Source: Psychrobacter fulvigenes (GTDB taxonomy: Bacteria; Pseudomonadota; Gammaproteobacteria; Pseudomonadales; Moraxellaceae). Taken from it: DNA of 64,000 nucleotides. Position 1 is the stretch's first letter. The number at the start of each line of letters is the position of its first letter. The position numbers were made by a program, and so were the translations under genes. The notes under the pieces were generated by a model. The model was given only the letters and a program-made list of their open reading frames with translations. It was not told the DNA's origin and made no database searches. The stretch spans positions 62,001 through 126,000 of the forward strand of contig NZ_CAJGZP010000001.1 of assembly GCF_904846155.1 (NCBI RefSeq). Reading direction: 5' to 3'. Positions 1-7,991 of this stretch are shown here, in pieces.

Positions 1-1
1 T

Positions 2-814
2 CTCACCGAGGACTCCTTCTTCGATGAGAGCCGGCGGCTAGACCCCGCCGGCGCTGTCACCGCGGCGATCGAAATGCTGCGAGTCGGATCAGACGTCGTG
101 GATGTCGGACCGGCCGCCAGCCATCCGGACGCGAGGCCTGTATCGCCGGCCGATGAGATCAGACGTATTGCGCCGCTCTTAGACGCCCTGTCCGATCAGA
201 TGCACCGTGTTTCAATCGACAGCTTCCAACCGGAAACCCAGCGCTATGCGCTCAAGCGCGGCGTGGGCTACCTGAACGATATCCAAGGATTTCCTGACCC
301 TGCGCTCTATCCCGATATTGCTGAGGCGGACTGCAGGCTGGTGGTTATGCACTCAGCGCAGCGGGATGGCATCGCCACCCGCACCGGTCACCTTCGACCC
401 GAAGACGCGCTCGACGAGATTGTGCGGTTCTTCGAGGCGCGGGTTTCCGCCTTGCGACGGAGCGGGGTCGCTGCCGACCGGCTCATCCTCGATCCGGGGA
501 TGGGATTTTTCTTGAGCCCCGCACCGGAAACATCGCTGCACGTGCTGTCGAACCTTCAAAAGCTGAAGTCGGCGTTGGGGCTTCCGCTATTGGTCTCGGT
601 GTCGCGGAAATCCTTCTTGGGCGCCACCGTTGGCCTTCCTGTAAAGGATCTGGGTCCAGCGAGCCTTGCGGCGGAACTTCACGCGATCGGCAATGGCGCT
701 GACTACGTCCGCACCCACGCGCCTGGAGATCTGCGAAGCGCAATCACCTTCTCGGAAACCCTCGCGAAATTTCGCAGTCGCGACGCCAGAGACCGAGGGT
801 TAGATCATGCCTAG
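2..814 (+). CDS. sul1: Sulfonamide-resistant dihydropteroate synthase Sul1 (5' end cut by window)
   Basis: This drug-insensitive dihydropteroate synthase replaces chromosomal FolP in folate synthesis and so gives sulfonamide resistance. The reading frame is open from base 2, where LTEDSFFDESRR is read, and stops with TAG at 812-814. About 271 residues are visible; Sul1 is 279 aa, so only the first few codons lie outside the window. DHPS motifs are present: NDIQGF, DPGMGFF and SVSRKSFL. The protein matches remembered Sul1 almost throughout. It is followed at once by orf5, the usual order of the class 1 integron 3' conserved segment. The qacEdelta1, cassette and intI1 parts would lie to the left, outside the window. 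Confidence 0.97.
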   Translation, partial: LTEDSFFDESRRLDPAGAVTAAIEMLRVGSDVVDVGPAASHPDARPVSPADEIRRIAPLLDALSDQMHRVSIDSFQPETQRYALKRGVGYLNDIQGFPDPALYPDIAEADCRLVVMHSAQRDGIATRTGHLRPEDALDEIVRFFEARVSALRRSGVAADRLILDPGMGFFLSPAPETSLHVLSNLQKLKSALGLPLLVSVSRKSFLGATVGLPVKDLGPASLAAELHAIGNGADYVRTHAPGDLRSAITFSETLAKFRSRDARDRGLDHA

Positions 815-941
815 CATTCACCTTCCGGCCGCCCGCTAGCGGACCCTGGTCAGGTTCCGCGAAGGTGGGCGCAGACATGCTGGGCTCGTCAGGATCAAAC
901 TGCACTATGAGGCGGCGGTTCATACCGCGCCAGGGGAGCGA

Positions 942-1442
942 ATGGACAGCGAGGAGCCTCCGAACGTTCGGGTCGCCTGCTCGGGTGATATCGACGAGGT
1001 TGTGCGGCTGATGCACGACGCTGCGGCGTGGATGTCCGCCAAGGGAACGCCCGCCTGGGACGTCGCGCGGATCGACCGGACATTCGCGGAGACCTTCGTC
1101 CTGAGATCCGAGCTCCTAGTCGCGAGTTGCAGCGACGGCATCGTCGGCTGTTGCACCTTGTCGGCCGAGGATCCCGAGTTCTGGCCCGACGCCCTCAAGG
1201 GGGAGGCCGCATATCTGCACAAGCTCGCGGTGCGACGGACACATGCGGGCCGGGGTGTCAGCTCCGCGCTGATCGAGGCTTGCCGCCATGCCGCGCGAAC
1301 GCAGGGGTGCGCCAAGCTGCGGCTCGACTGCCACCCGAACCTGCGTGGCCTATACGAGCGGCTCGGATTCACCCACGTCGACACTTTCAATCCCGGCTGG
1401 GATCCAACCTTCATCGCAGAACGCCTAGAACTCGAAATCTAA
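942..1442 (+). CDS. GNAT-family acetyltransferase, orf5 of the integron 3' conserved segment
   Basis: A 166-residue GNAT-fold N-acetyltransferase whose substrate is unknown. The acetyl-CoA binding region is seen around residues 90-105 (LHKLAVRRTHAGRGVSSALI), followed by a typical C-terminal YERLGF motif. It lies 127 bp after sul1 on the same strand, as in class 1 integrons, where it is known as orf5. It is not known to give resistance. It is GC-rich like sul1 and intact. I am confident of the identity from the sequence and the position. Confidence 0.93.
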   Translation: MDSEEPPNVRVACSGDIDEVVRLMHDAAAWMSAKGTPAWDVARIDRTFAETFVLRSELLVASCSDGIVGCCTLSAEDPEFWPDALKGEAAYLHKLAVRRTHAGRGVSSALIEACRHAARTQGCAKLRLDCHPNLRGLYERLGFTHVDTFNPGWDPTFIAERLELEI

Positions 1443-1764
1443 CGTCCGTTCGGGCATCGAGGTCCATGTCGGGGTGGGACGGGCCCGTGGCTTCAAGATC
1501 ACTTGCAGTCCGACCGCGATGTCTTGGTTGCGCGAGAGGTTGTCGATATCCTCCACTTCCATCATCAACCCTGGATAATGCCGCCGCCGTCATCGCCGCC
1601 GACGCCCGTGCCGGGCTTTTCGGGCCTGTCAGGCTTGCTCGGCCTTCAGCCTGCCTGGGCGAGATCTCCGGCGGACGGATTAACGGCGGAGCTTCGCCGC
1701 CTTTCGTGCGTGTGAAGGCCGAAGATAGTTCTCTCAAAAACATCCGTTTATGAGAGATACCAAA
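1443..1764 (+). other. Tail of the integron 3' conserved segment after orf5
   Basis: This GC-rich, non-coding stretch lies between the orf5 stop codon and the first IRt copy. In class 1 integrons this is where an orf6 relict is found before the tni-end or IS6100 junction. I see no intact reading frame with a credible start. The assignment rests on position, not on a recognised protein. Confidence 0.55.
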
Positions 1765-1916
1765 TGTCATTTTCAGAAGACGACTGCACCAGTTGATTGG
1801 GCGTAATGGCTGTTGTGCAGCCAGCTCCTGACAGTTCAATATCAGAAGTGATCTGCACCAATCTCGACTATGCTCAATACTCGTGTGCACCAAAGCGAGG
1901 TGAGCATGGCGACGGA
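1765..1916 (+). repeat. IRt end fragment of Tn402/class 1 integron, 152-bp copy
   Basis: The segment starts with TGTCATTTTCAGAAGACG, the outer end of the Tn402-type inverted repeat IRt, and runs 152 bp to the edge of IS6100. Its first 123 bp (1765-1887) occur again in inverted orientation at 2797-2919 on the other side of IS6100. This 152/123 arrangement is the signature of In4-type integrons. Confidence 0.92.
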
Positions 1917-2796
1917 GGCTCTGTTGCAAAGATTGGCGGCAGTCAGAGGTAGGCTGTCGCTCTGCGCCGATCAGGCGGCTGCTGCGAAATGGTGGTTGAG
2001 CATGCCCATGGCCTCCGTCAGCGCCGAGGGCCCAATGCCAAAAGCTCTCTCCACAAGGCGCACCTCGCCCCTGATGCCGGGCTGCAGGCACCAGGGGCGA
2101 GCCTGTCCTTTGCGCAGGGCTCGCATGACTTCGAATCCCTTGATCGTGGCATAGGCCGTGGGGATCGATTTGAAACCGCGCACCGGCTTGATCAGTATCT
2201 TGAGCTTTCCGTGATCGGCCTCGATCACGTTATTGAGATACTTCACCTGCCGGTGGGCCGTCTCCCGGTCCAGCTTTCCTTCGCGCTTCAATTCGGTGAT
2301 CGCTGCACCATAGCTCGGCGCTTTGTCGGTATTGAGCGTGGCAGGCTTTTCCCAGTGCTTCAGGCCTCGCAGGGCCTTGCCCAGGAACCGCTTCGCTGCC
2401 TTGGCGCTGCGGGTCGGCGACAGGTAGAAATCGATCGTGTCGCCCCGCTTGTCGACTGCCCGGTACAGGTAGGTCCACTTGCCCCGCACCTTGACGTAGG
2501 TTTCATCCAGGCGCCAGCTCGGATCAAAGCCACGCCGCCAGAACCAGCGCAGCCGCTTCTCCATCTCCGGGGCGTAGCACTGGACCCAGCGATAGATCGT
2601 CGTATGGTCGACCGAAATGCCGCGTTCCGCCAGCATTTCCTCAAGGTCGCGATAGCTGATCGGATAGCGACAATACCAGCGCACCGCCCACAGGATCACA
2701 TCACCCTGGAAATGGCGCCACTTGAAATCCGTCATCGTTCCGTCCGTCCAATCTCCGCCAAGCATGCTCAAGCTTCACGATTTTTGCAACAGAGCC
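1917..2796 (-). mobile_element. IS6100 (IS6 family), complete
   Basis: The element is 880 bp, the known IS6100 length, and is bounded by perfect 14-bp inverted repeats, GGCTCTGTTGCAAA at 1917-1930 and its complement at 2783-2796. It contains one intact transposase gene on the minus strand. IS6-family elements move by a replicative route that forms cointegrates and adjacent deletions, which fits the truncated integron end here. Confidence 0.97.
1971..2735 (-). CDS. tnpA: IS6100 transposase
   Basis: A DDE transposase of the IS6 family, 254 residues from MTDFKWRHFQGDV. Upstream in-frame ATGs at 2765 and 2771 would add 10-12 residues. The start chosen is the first that matches the conserved beginning of IS6-family transposases. 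The N-terminal helix-turn-helix region (YRDLEEMLAERG, DHTTIYRWV) is followed by the catalytic triad: D in RLDETYVKV, D in NTDKAPSY, and E in VIEADHGKLK with the usual K seven residues on. The gene is intact and probably active. Confidence 0.95.
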   Translation of the reverse strand: MTDFKWRHFQGDVILWAVRWYCRYPISYRDLEEMLAERGISVDHTTIYRWVQCYAPEMEKRLRWFWRRGFDPSWRLDETYVKVRGKWTYLYRAVDKRGDTIDFYLSPTRSAKAAKRFLGKALRGLKHWEKPATLNTDKAPSYGAAITELKREGKLDRETAHRQVKYLNNVIEADHGKLKILIKPVRGFKSIPTAYATIKGFEVMRALRKGQARPWCLQPGIRGEVRLVERAFGIGPSALTEAMGMLNHHFAAAA

Positions 2797-2919
2797 CACA
2801 CGAGTATTGAGCATAGTCGAGATTGGTGCAGATCACTTCTGATATTGAACTGTCAGGAGCTGGCTGCACAACAGCCATTACGCCCAATCAACTGGTGCAG
2901 TCGTCTTCTGAAAATGACA
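2797..2919 (-). repeat. IRt end fragment, 123-bp inverted copy (outer end of integron)
   Basis: This is the exact inverted copy of 1765-1887 and ends in TGACA at 2919. It is the outer boundary of the In4-like integron. The sequence from 2920 on (CCTTG) is outside the integron, so a 5-bp target duplication of CCTTG should lie beyond IRi if the integron inserted intact. Confidence 0.9.
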
Positions 2920-3282
2920 CCTTGCCTGACATCCAGTTAGGGTATAGCTCAGGCTGACATCCAAGCAGGACGCCCTACTCAGGGTTGACTCGCAGTAATT
3001 ACCCTCTTCCTGTAGACTGTCGCGGCCATTGAGTTACCAAAGACACTCGATAAGACCTCATGCTTACCCTGCAAAACATGATCTGGCTGCCTACGCCGCC
3101 ATAGCGCTTCGCCCCCCGCATCATCTGTGACTGCTTGCTCTGCCAGCGGTCGCGCTCTGCTGTGCTTTCGGTTTCAACACCCGCCACAGCCCCCCTACAT
3201 CCGACAATTTGACCTCATATCGACCAGTTGCACATGGCCTGCGCCATGCTGCGCTGCGTGATCCATTGCCTTGGGAATTCTG
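2920..3282. other. Intergenic segment between integron end and SulP gene
   Basis: This stretch of about 360 bp is GC-rich like the cargo genes that follow. I recognise no protein, inverted repeat or RNA in it. Short open frames on the minus strand lack family likeness. It probably holds the promoter of the sup operon and a relict of the transposon backbone into which the integron inserted. Confidence 0.4.
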
Positions 3283-4770
3283 ATGCTCCACTCGTTAAAA
3301 CAAACCTGGTTATCCAACATCCGTGGCGACATCCTCGCCGGTATTGTGGTCGCACTGGCCCTCATCCCTGAAGCCATCGCTTTCTCGATCATTGCCGGGG
3401 TTGACCCCAAGGTCGGCCTGTACGCCTCTTTCTGTATCGCCGTGGTGATCGCCTTTGTCGGTGGCCGACCCGGAATGATCTCGGCCGCAACCGGGGCCAT
3501 GGCACTGCTGATGGTGACCCTGGTCAAGAATCATGGTCTCGAATACCTGCTGGCCGCCACGCTGCTATGTGGTGTTTTACAGATCGCTGCTGGGTACCTG
3601 AAGCTCGGCTCACTGATGCGCTTCGTCTCGCGCTCGGTGGTGACCGGCTTCGTCAATGCCCTGGCGATCCTGATCTTCATGGCTCAGCTACCCGAGTTAA
3701 CCAACGTCACCTGGCACGTCTACGCCATGACAGCCGCAGGCCTCGGCATCATCTATCTGTTCCCCTACGTCCCCAAGATCGGCAAGCTCATCCCATCGCC
3801 GCTGGTGTGCATCATCGTGCTGACCGCCGTCGCCATGTCGGTTGGGCTAGATATCCGCACGGTCGGCGATATGGGCCAACTGCCCGATACGCTGCCAATC
3901 TTCCTCTGGCCTGACGTGCCGCTGACGTTCGAGACGTTGGCCATCATCTTCCCTTACTCGGCAGCACTGGCCGTGGTCGGTCTGCTGGAGTCGATGATGA
4001 CCGCGACCATTGTTGACGACCTGACCGACACCCCCAGCGACAAGAACCGCGAGTGCAAGGGCCAGGGCGTGGCCAACATTGCTTCGGGTCTGCTCGGCGG
4101 TATGGCCGGCTGCGCGATGATTGGTCAGTCGATCATCAACGTGAAATCCGGTGGTCGTTCGCGCCTGTCGTCCCTTGCCGCAGGCGTATTCCTGCTGCTG
4201 ATGGTGGTGTTCCTCGGCGACTGGTTGAAGCAGATCCCGATGGCGGCGCTGGTGGCAGTGATGATCATGGTGTCCATCGGCACCTTCAGTTGGGATTCGC
4301 TGCGCAACCTGAAGAAGCATCCGCTGTCGACCAACATTGTCATGGTCGTCACCGTGGTGGTCGTGGTCGCCACCCATAACCTGGCCTTCGGCGTGCTGGC
4401 CGGCGTGCTGCTGGCCGCGATGTTCTTCGCCAACAAGGTTGGCCATTACATGGCGATCAGCTCTTCGCTGGACGAAGCCGGCGAGCATCGTAGCTATAAC
4501 GTCACCGGCCAGGTGTTCTTCAGCTCAGCAGACAAGTTCGTCGCGGCCTTCGACTTCAAAGAAGCCCTGAACAAGGTAACCATCGACCTGAATCGCGCCC
4601 ACTTCTGGGATATCACCGCCGTTGCCGCTTTGGACAAAGTGGTCATCAAGTTCCGCCGCGAAGGCACCGAAGTCGAAGTGCTGGGCCTCAACGAAGCAAG
4701 CGCCACTATCGTGGATCGCTTCGGCGTTCACGATAAACCCGACGCCATTGATCAACTCATGGGCCACTGA
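3283..4770 (+). CDS. sup: SulP-family inorganic anion (sulfate) transporter
   Basis: A 495-residue SulP/SLC26 membrane transporter, probably for sulfate or bicarbonate. The N-terminal part has many hydrophobic segments with the SulP region [19 protein letters not shown] near residue 17. The C-terminal 110 residues form a cytoplasmic STAS-like domain ([22 protein letters not shown]). ATG 3283 is chosen because GGGAA precedes it at a good distance; a TTG at 3271 would add four residues. It is the first gene of a tight operon with a universal stress protein. The same sup-usp pair is known in Acinetobacter resistance islands, where its benefit is unclear. Confidence 0.92.
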   Translation: MLHSLKQTWLSNIRGDILAGIVVALALIPEAIAFSIIAGVDPKVGLYASFCIAVVIAFVGGRPGMISAATGAMALLMVTLVKNHGLEYLLAATLLCGVLQIAAGYLKLGSLMRFVSRSVVTGFVNALAILIFMAQLPELTNVTWHVYAMTAAGLGIIYLFPYVPKIGKLIPSPLVCIIVLTAVAMSVGLDIRTVGDMGQLPDTLPIFLWPDVPLTFETLAIIFPYSAALAVVGLLESMMTATIVDDLTDTPSDKNRECKGQGVANIASGLLGGMAGCAMIGQSIINVKSGGRSRLSSLAAGVFLLLMVVFLGDWLKQIPMAALVAVMIMVSIGTFSWDSLRNLKKHPLSTNIVMVVTVVVVVATHNLAFGVLAGVLLAAMFFANKVGHYMAISSSLDEAGEHRSYNVTGQVFFSSADKFVAAFDFKEALNKVTIDLNRAHFWDITAVAALDKVVIKFRREGTEVEVLGLNEASATIVDRFGVHDKPDAIDQLMGH

Positions 4771-4784
4771 GAAGGAGAACAACA

Positions 4785-5636
4785 ATGAACCACATAATCG
4801 CCTGTATCGACGGTTCCGCCTCGGCCCCAGCCGTGTGCGACTATGCGGCCTGGGCCAGTCTGAGCCTGGAAGCCCCGTTGACCTTCCTGCATGTGCTGGA
4901 TCAGCGCCAGTACCCGGTTGCACCGGATCTGAGTGGCAATATCGGCCTTGGCAGCCGCGAGCACCTACTCGATGAGCTTGCTTCCCTGGATGAACAGCGC
5001 GGCAAGTTGGCCCTGGAGCAGGGGCGGATCATGTTAGCGGCCGCGAAAGAGCGGGCCATGAAGGATGGTGTGGCCGCACCGGAGTCCAAGCAACGTCATG
5101 GCGATCTGCTGGAGAGCCTGCAAGAGCTGGAAAGCGAAACGCGCCTACTGGTCATCGGTCGCCAGGGCGAGTCTAGTGGAGGCCTGAGTCAGCATGTCGG
5201 AAGCCAGCTGGAAAGCGTGATTCGTGTCATGCACCGGCCGATCCTGGTCACCCCGACCAGCTTTCAGAAGCCCCAGAGCGCAATGCTGGCCTTCGATGGC
5301 AGTGCTACTACCCGCAAGGGTGTGGAGATGCTGGCAGCCAGCCCCCTGCTGAAGGGACTACCGATCCACCTGGTCATGGTCGGGCCCGTGAACGACGAGT
5401 CGTCGGCGCAGCTGGACTGGGCGCAAAAAGTGCTGCTCAACGCCGGGTTCACTGTTCGTGCCGAGACCCTGAGCGGTGAGATAGAGCCTACCCTGCACGC
5501 CTATCAGAAAGAGCATGGCATTGATCTGCTGGTGATGGGGGCCTATGGCCATTCCCGTATCCGGCAGTTCCTGGTCGGAAGCACCACGACCAGCATGCTC
5601 CGCACCACCACCAGTCCGCTGTTACTGCTGCGCTAA
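4785..5636 (+). CDS. uspA: Universal stress protein with two Usp domains
   Basis: A 283-residue cytoplasmic protein of two tandem Usp domains, the first at about residues 1-150 and the second at about 155-283. The ATP-binding pattern GxxGx9G(S/T) is clear at the C-terminus (GAYGHSRIRQFLVGSTT), with a similar GRQGESSGGLSQHVGS in the first domain. It starts 14 bp after the SulP stop with AGAAGGAG upstream of ATG, and its TAA overlaps the ATG of the next gene. Genetic coupling suggests a role in sensing or regulating the transporter, but this is inference. Confidence 0.93.
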   Translation: MNHIIACIDGSASAPAVCDYAAWASLSLEAPLTFLHVLDQRQYPVAPDLSGNIGLGSREHLLDELASLDEQRGKLALEQGRIMLAAAKERAMKDGVAAPESKQRHGDLLESLQELESETRLLVIGRQGESSGGLSQHVGSQLESVIRVMHRPILVTPTSFQKPQSAMLAFDGSATTRKGVEMLAASPLLKGLPIHLVMVGPVNDESSAQLDWAQKVLLNAGFTVRAETLSGEIEPTLHAYQKEHGIDLLVMGAYGHSRIRQFLVGSTTTSMLRTTTSPLLLLR

Positions 5637-5995
5637 TGGCCATGGACGACGCCCTCGATCTTGCCCATTTCAAGACCCTGCTGGAACAGCGGGCTGCCGA
5701 GCTGGATCGATTGCTGGAAGACGCTGAGTCTCGCTCGCAATCGGTAGAGCTGGATCAAGGCAAGGTAGGGCGTTTGTCGAGGATGGATGCACTCCAGCAG
5801 CAAGCAATGAACGATGCCATCCGCAGTCGGGCGCAGCATGAACGCGTCCGCCTCCAGCTGGCCCTCAAGCGTTGGCACGAGGGTGAGTATGGCTGGTGTA
5901 ACCAATGCGGCGAGTTGATCGCCTCAGGCCGCTTGGAATTCGATCCGGCCACGCCACTGTGCATCACCTGTGCCAGCCGCGTCGAGTCGGGTTGA
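5636..5995 (+). CDS. DksA/TraR-type C4 zinc-finger protein
   Basis: A 119-residue protein with an N-terminal coiled-coil-like region (about residues 5-80) and a C-terminal zinc ribbon with Cys88, Cys91, Cys109 and Cys112. Members of this family enter the RNA polymerase secondary channel and alter transcription. It is shorter than DksA (about 150 aa) and longer than TraR (73 aa). Its ATG overlaps the Usp stop codon (TAATG), so it is translationally coupled. It probably acts as a regulator carried with the operon. Confidence 0.88.
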   Translation: MAMDDALDLAHFKTLLEQRAAELDRLLEDAESRSQSVELDQGKVGRLSRMDALQQQAMNDAIRSRAQHERVRLQLALKRWHEGEYGWCNQCGELIASGRLEFDPATPLCITCASRVESG

Positions 5996-6040
5996 AACCA
6001 CCGCGCGGCGCGCTGCATCTCCCAATTAACGAGGTCTCTG

Positions 6041-7003
6041 ATGTATTCGATGGCTAAACACTGGCTGGGCCGAACACGGAAAGCAAGTGCTTGGATGTGG
6101 GTGCTGTTGTGCCTTGCCCTGCTCGCCGTATTCCAAGTCCGCACCCATCACCTTGATGATCGTTTGTACTTCTGGATCAAGACCCACTGGCACACCGATG
6201 ATTGGCAGGAGCGCTCTGTGTGGCTGCCTGACTATCGGGTTGAGCTGGATGCTAAGCCGGTTCCAGGTGTGGACAACAATCTTTCGGGCCTGACCTTCGA
6301 CCCTGACCTAAACCTGCTGTGGGCGGTCACCAACGGCCCAAACGAACTATTGGCCCTCAGTCGTGACGGTGATGTGGAAAGACGTTACAGCCTGGATGGC
6401 TTCCACGATGTGGAGGCGGTGTCCTATGCCGGCAACGGCCAGCTGGTAATCGCCGAAGAGCGCCGGCAGAGCCTGGTTGTCGTGGATGTCCCCATCGCTG
6501 AAGACGGTAAACTTTCTCCTGATCGACCATTGAGCCGAGACCAGTATCCAGCTCTGACCCTGGCGCTTGGCAAGGAGGACAACAAAGGCCTTGAAGGGCT
6601 CGCCTACGACCTGAAAGGCGACCGCCTGTTTGTGACCAAGGAGCGTGACCCCCGCCAATTGCTGGAAGTGGGCGGCCTTCGTGCCAGCCTGGCAGGAGGT
6701 TTTTCCCTGCACGTCCGCGACCTGTCCAGCTTGGTAAAGGACAAGGTGTTTGCGACTGACTTATCTTCGGTCGTCTTCGACCAACAGAGTGGCCATCTGA
6801 TTCTGCTCAGTGACGAGTCGAAACTGCTGATTGAAATGACCGACGAGGGCAAAGTGGTGAGTTTCCGCTCCCTGGCGAGAGGGTTTGCTGGTTTGCTGAA
6901 GGGCATACCCCAGGCCGAAGGCGTAACCATCGACGATGAAGGGTATTTGTACGTGGTCAGCGAGCCGAACCTGTTCTATCGCTTTAGCCGCGAGACAGAT
7001 TAA
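6041..7003 (+). CDS. SdiA-regulated/YjiK-like beta-propeller protein
   Basis: A 320-residue protein with one N-terminal membrane segment (about residues 19-34, WVLLCLALLAVFQV) and a large extracytoplasmic part. The repeats (NNLSGLTFDPDLNLLWAVTN, KGLEGLAYDLKGDRLFVTKE, EGVTIDDEGYLYVVSEPN) are those of the SdiA-regulated/YjiK family, a six-bladed propeller of unknown function. The start at 6041 has GAGG seven bases upstream. It is the last gene of the sup-usp-dksA/traR-yjiK cargo and ends 45 bp before a transposon inverted repeat. Confidence 0.88.
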   Translation: MYSMAKHWLGRTRKASAWMWVLLCLALLAVFQVRTHHLDDRLYFWIKTHWHTDDWQERSVWLPDYRVELDAKPVPGVDNNLSGLTFDPDLNLLWAVTNGPNELLALSRDGDVERRYSLDGFHDVEAVSYAGNGQLVIAEERRQSLVVVDVPIAEDGKLSPDRPLSRDQYPALTLALGKEDNKGLEGLAYDLKGDRLFVTKERDPRQLLEVGGLRASLAGGFSLHVRDLSSLVKDKVFATDLSSVVFDQQSGHLILLSDESKLLIEMTDEGKVVSFRSLARGFAGLLKGIPQAEGVTIDDEGYLYVVSEPNLFYRFSRETD

Positions 7004-7048
7004 CCGGTCAACAAGCTACAGTCGGGCGTGGTCGGGACGCTTGCACTG

Positions 7049-7085
7049 TTAGCGTACGATTTTTTCCGAATTCTGCGGGCTCCCC
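7049..7085 (-). repeat. Terminal inverted repeat of a Tn501/Tn1721-type (Tn3 family) transposon
   Basis: Read on the minus strand the segment begins GGGGAGCCCGCAGAATTCGG and ends ATCGTACGCTAA. This matches the 38-bp end shared by Tn21-subgroup transposons such as Tn1721 and Tn501, apart from the last base. The outer GGGG edge faces right, so the transposon body lies to the left and includes the cargo operon and integron. No second copy was found in the window. The next base starts an interrupted transposase gene, so the element inserted there. Confidence 0.85.
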
Positions 7086-7427
7086 TTCCACGGGGTGTTC
7101 GCACCCAACAGTCGGCACCGGGCGTTGGTCACGCCGGCAAAACGGGGCAGGGGCAACAAGGTCAGGGTGGCTGATGAACCGGCAACACCAGCACAACGGC
7201 GAGCGTCGATGACATGGGCGCAACGGCTCAAGCGTGTTTTCAATATCGACATCGAGACCTGCAGCGGCTGCGGCGGCGCCATGAAAGTCATCGCCTGCAT
7301 TGAAGACCCTATAGTGATCAAGCAGATCCTTGATCACCTGAAGCACAAAGCCGAAACCAGCGGGACCAGGGCGTTACCCGAAAGCCGGGCGCCACCGGCT
7401 GAGCTGCTCCTGGGTCTGTTTGACTGA
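7086..7427 (+). pseudogene. 3' end of an IS91/ISCR2-type transposase gene, interrupted
   Basis: The frame reads FHGVFAPNSRHRALVTP at its start and later IETCSGCGGAMKVIACIEDP, the usual C-terminal region of IS91/ISCR rolling-circle transposases with a CxxC pair. It ends with TGA at 7425-7427. About 113 of some 490 residues remain; the HUH catalytic part is missing because a Tn3-family inverted repeat abuts it at 7085. Its place before an oriIS-like end, glmM and sul2 points to ISCR2 (also called ISVsa3). Confidence 0.85.
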
Positions 7428-7640
7428 CGAGCCTGAAGGCCAACGATACCAATCAAAATGCTGCGTTCACAGCGCCGCGGCAGGGATCCGCCGTGCTGGT
7501 TGTCGGAAAAGGAGCCGCTAGTGGGAAAGAGGAGGGTAAATTTTCAGCGTTGCTGGCTCCCCGTCAGCCGGATTGGGTTGCATCGCAGGGGTGTCGAAAG
7601 AGTCAACTGCGGTCCAAAGCTGTTGGACTTGGGTGAAAAG

Positions 7641-7664
7641 GGCGTTTATTCTTCCTATACGTTG
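7641..7664 (+). mobile_element. oriIS-like end of the ISCR2 element
   Basis: The motif GCGTTTATTCTTCCTATACG closely resembles the oriIS reported for ISCR elements (GCGTTTGAACTTCCTATACG in ISCR1, from memory). It lies about 215 bp downstream of the transposase stop codon, the usual distance. The adjoining sequence changes at once to truncated glmM, which marks the end of the element. Confidence 0.75.
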
Positions 7665-7905
7665 TCGGCAGCGGGCCAAAAAGGAATACGTCCATGCCCA
7701 TCGAGGTGAAACCGGCTGTGAGCGCGGGTTCAAGCATATAGCCCGACAGGCGCGTATCCTTGCCGATCACGACACGATGGCGGTGGTCACCGCGACGAAA
7801 GACACGGCCAGCCGCCATGCCGACGCGCAAGGCGGTTTCCGCCGTCATCGCGCCTTCGTTGGCTTTGCCACGAATACCGTCTGTGCCGAAATATTTGCGC
7901 ACCAT
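7665..7905 (-). pseudogene. glmM: Truncated phosphoglucosamine mutase
   Basis: The minus-strand frame starts [16 protein letters not shown] and is recognisable as the N-terminal 80 or so residues of GlmM up to FLFGPLPT. It then runs into ISCR sequence and loses homology. GlmM makes glucosamine-1-phosphate for cell-wall synthesis; this fragment lacks the catalytic serine loop and is non-functional. Its start lies 86 bp after sul2, preserving a folP-glmM gene order from an unknown ancestral chromosome. Confidence 0.93.
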
Positions 7906-7991
7906 AAGGTCGATTATCCTGTCGTCGGGTCGCCCTCAAAGGGGACATGCCTGCTGAACCGCGAATATAGAGAAATATCCCGAATGTGCAG

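Noticed and set aside
2999..3187. Minus-strand open frame in the gap after the integron
   Set aside because: No start context or recognisable protein; probably chance in GC-rich DNA.
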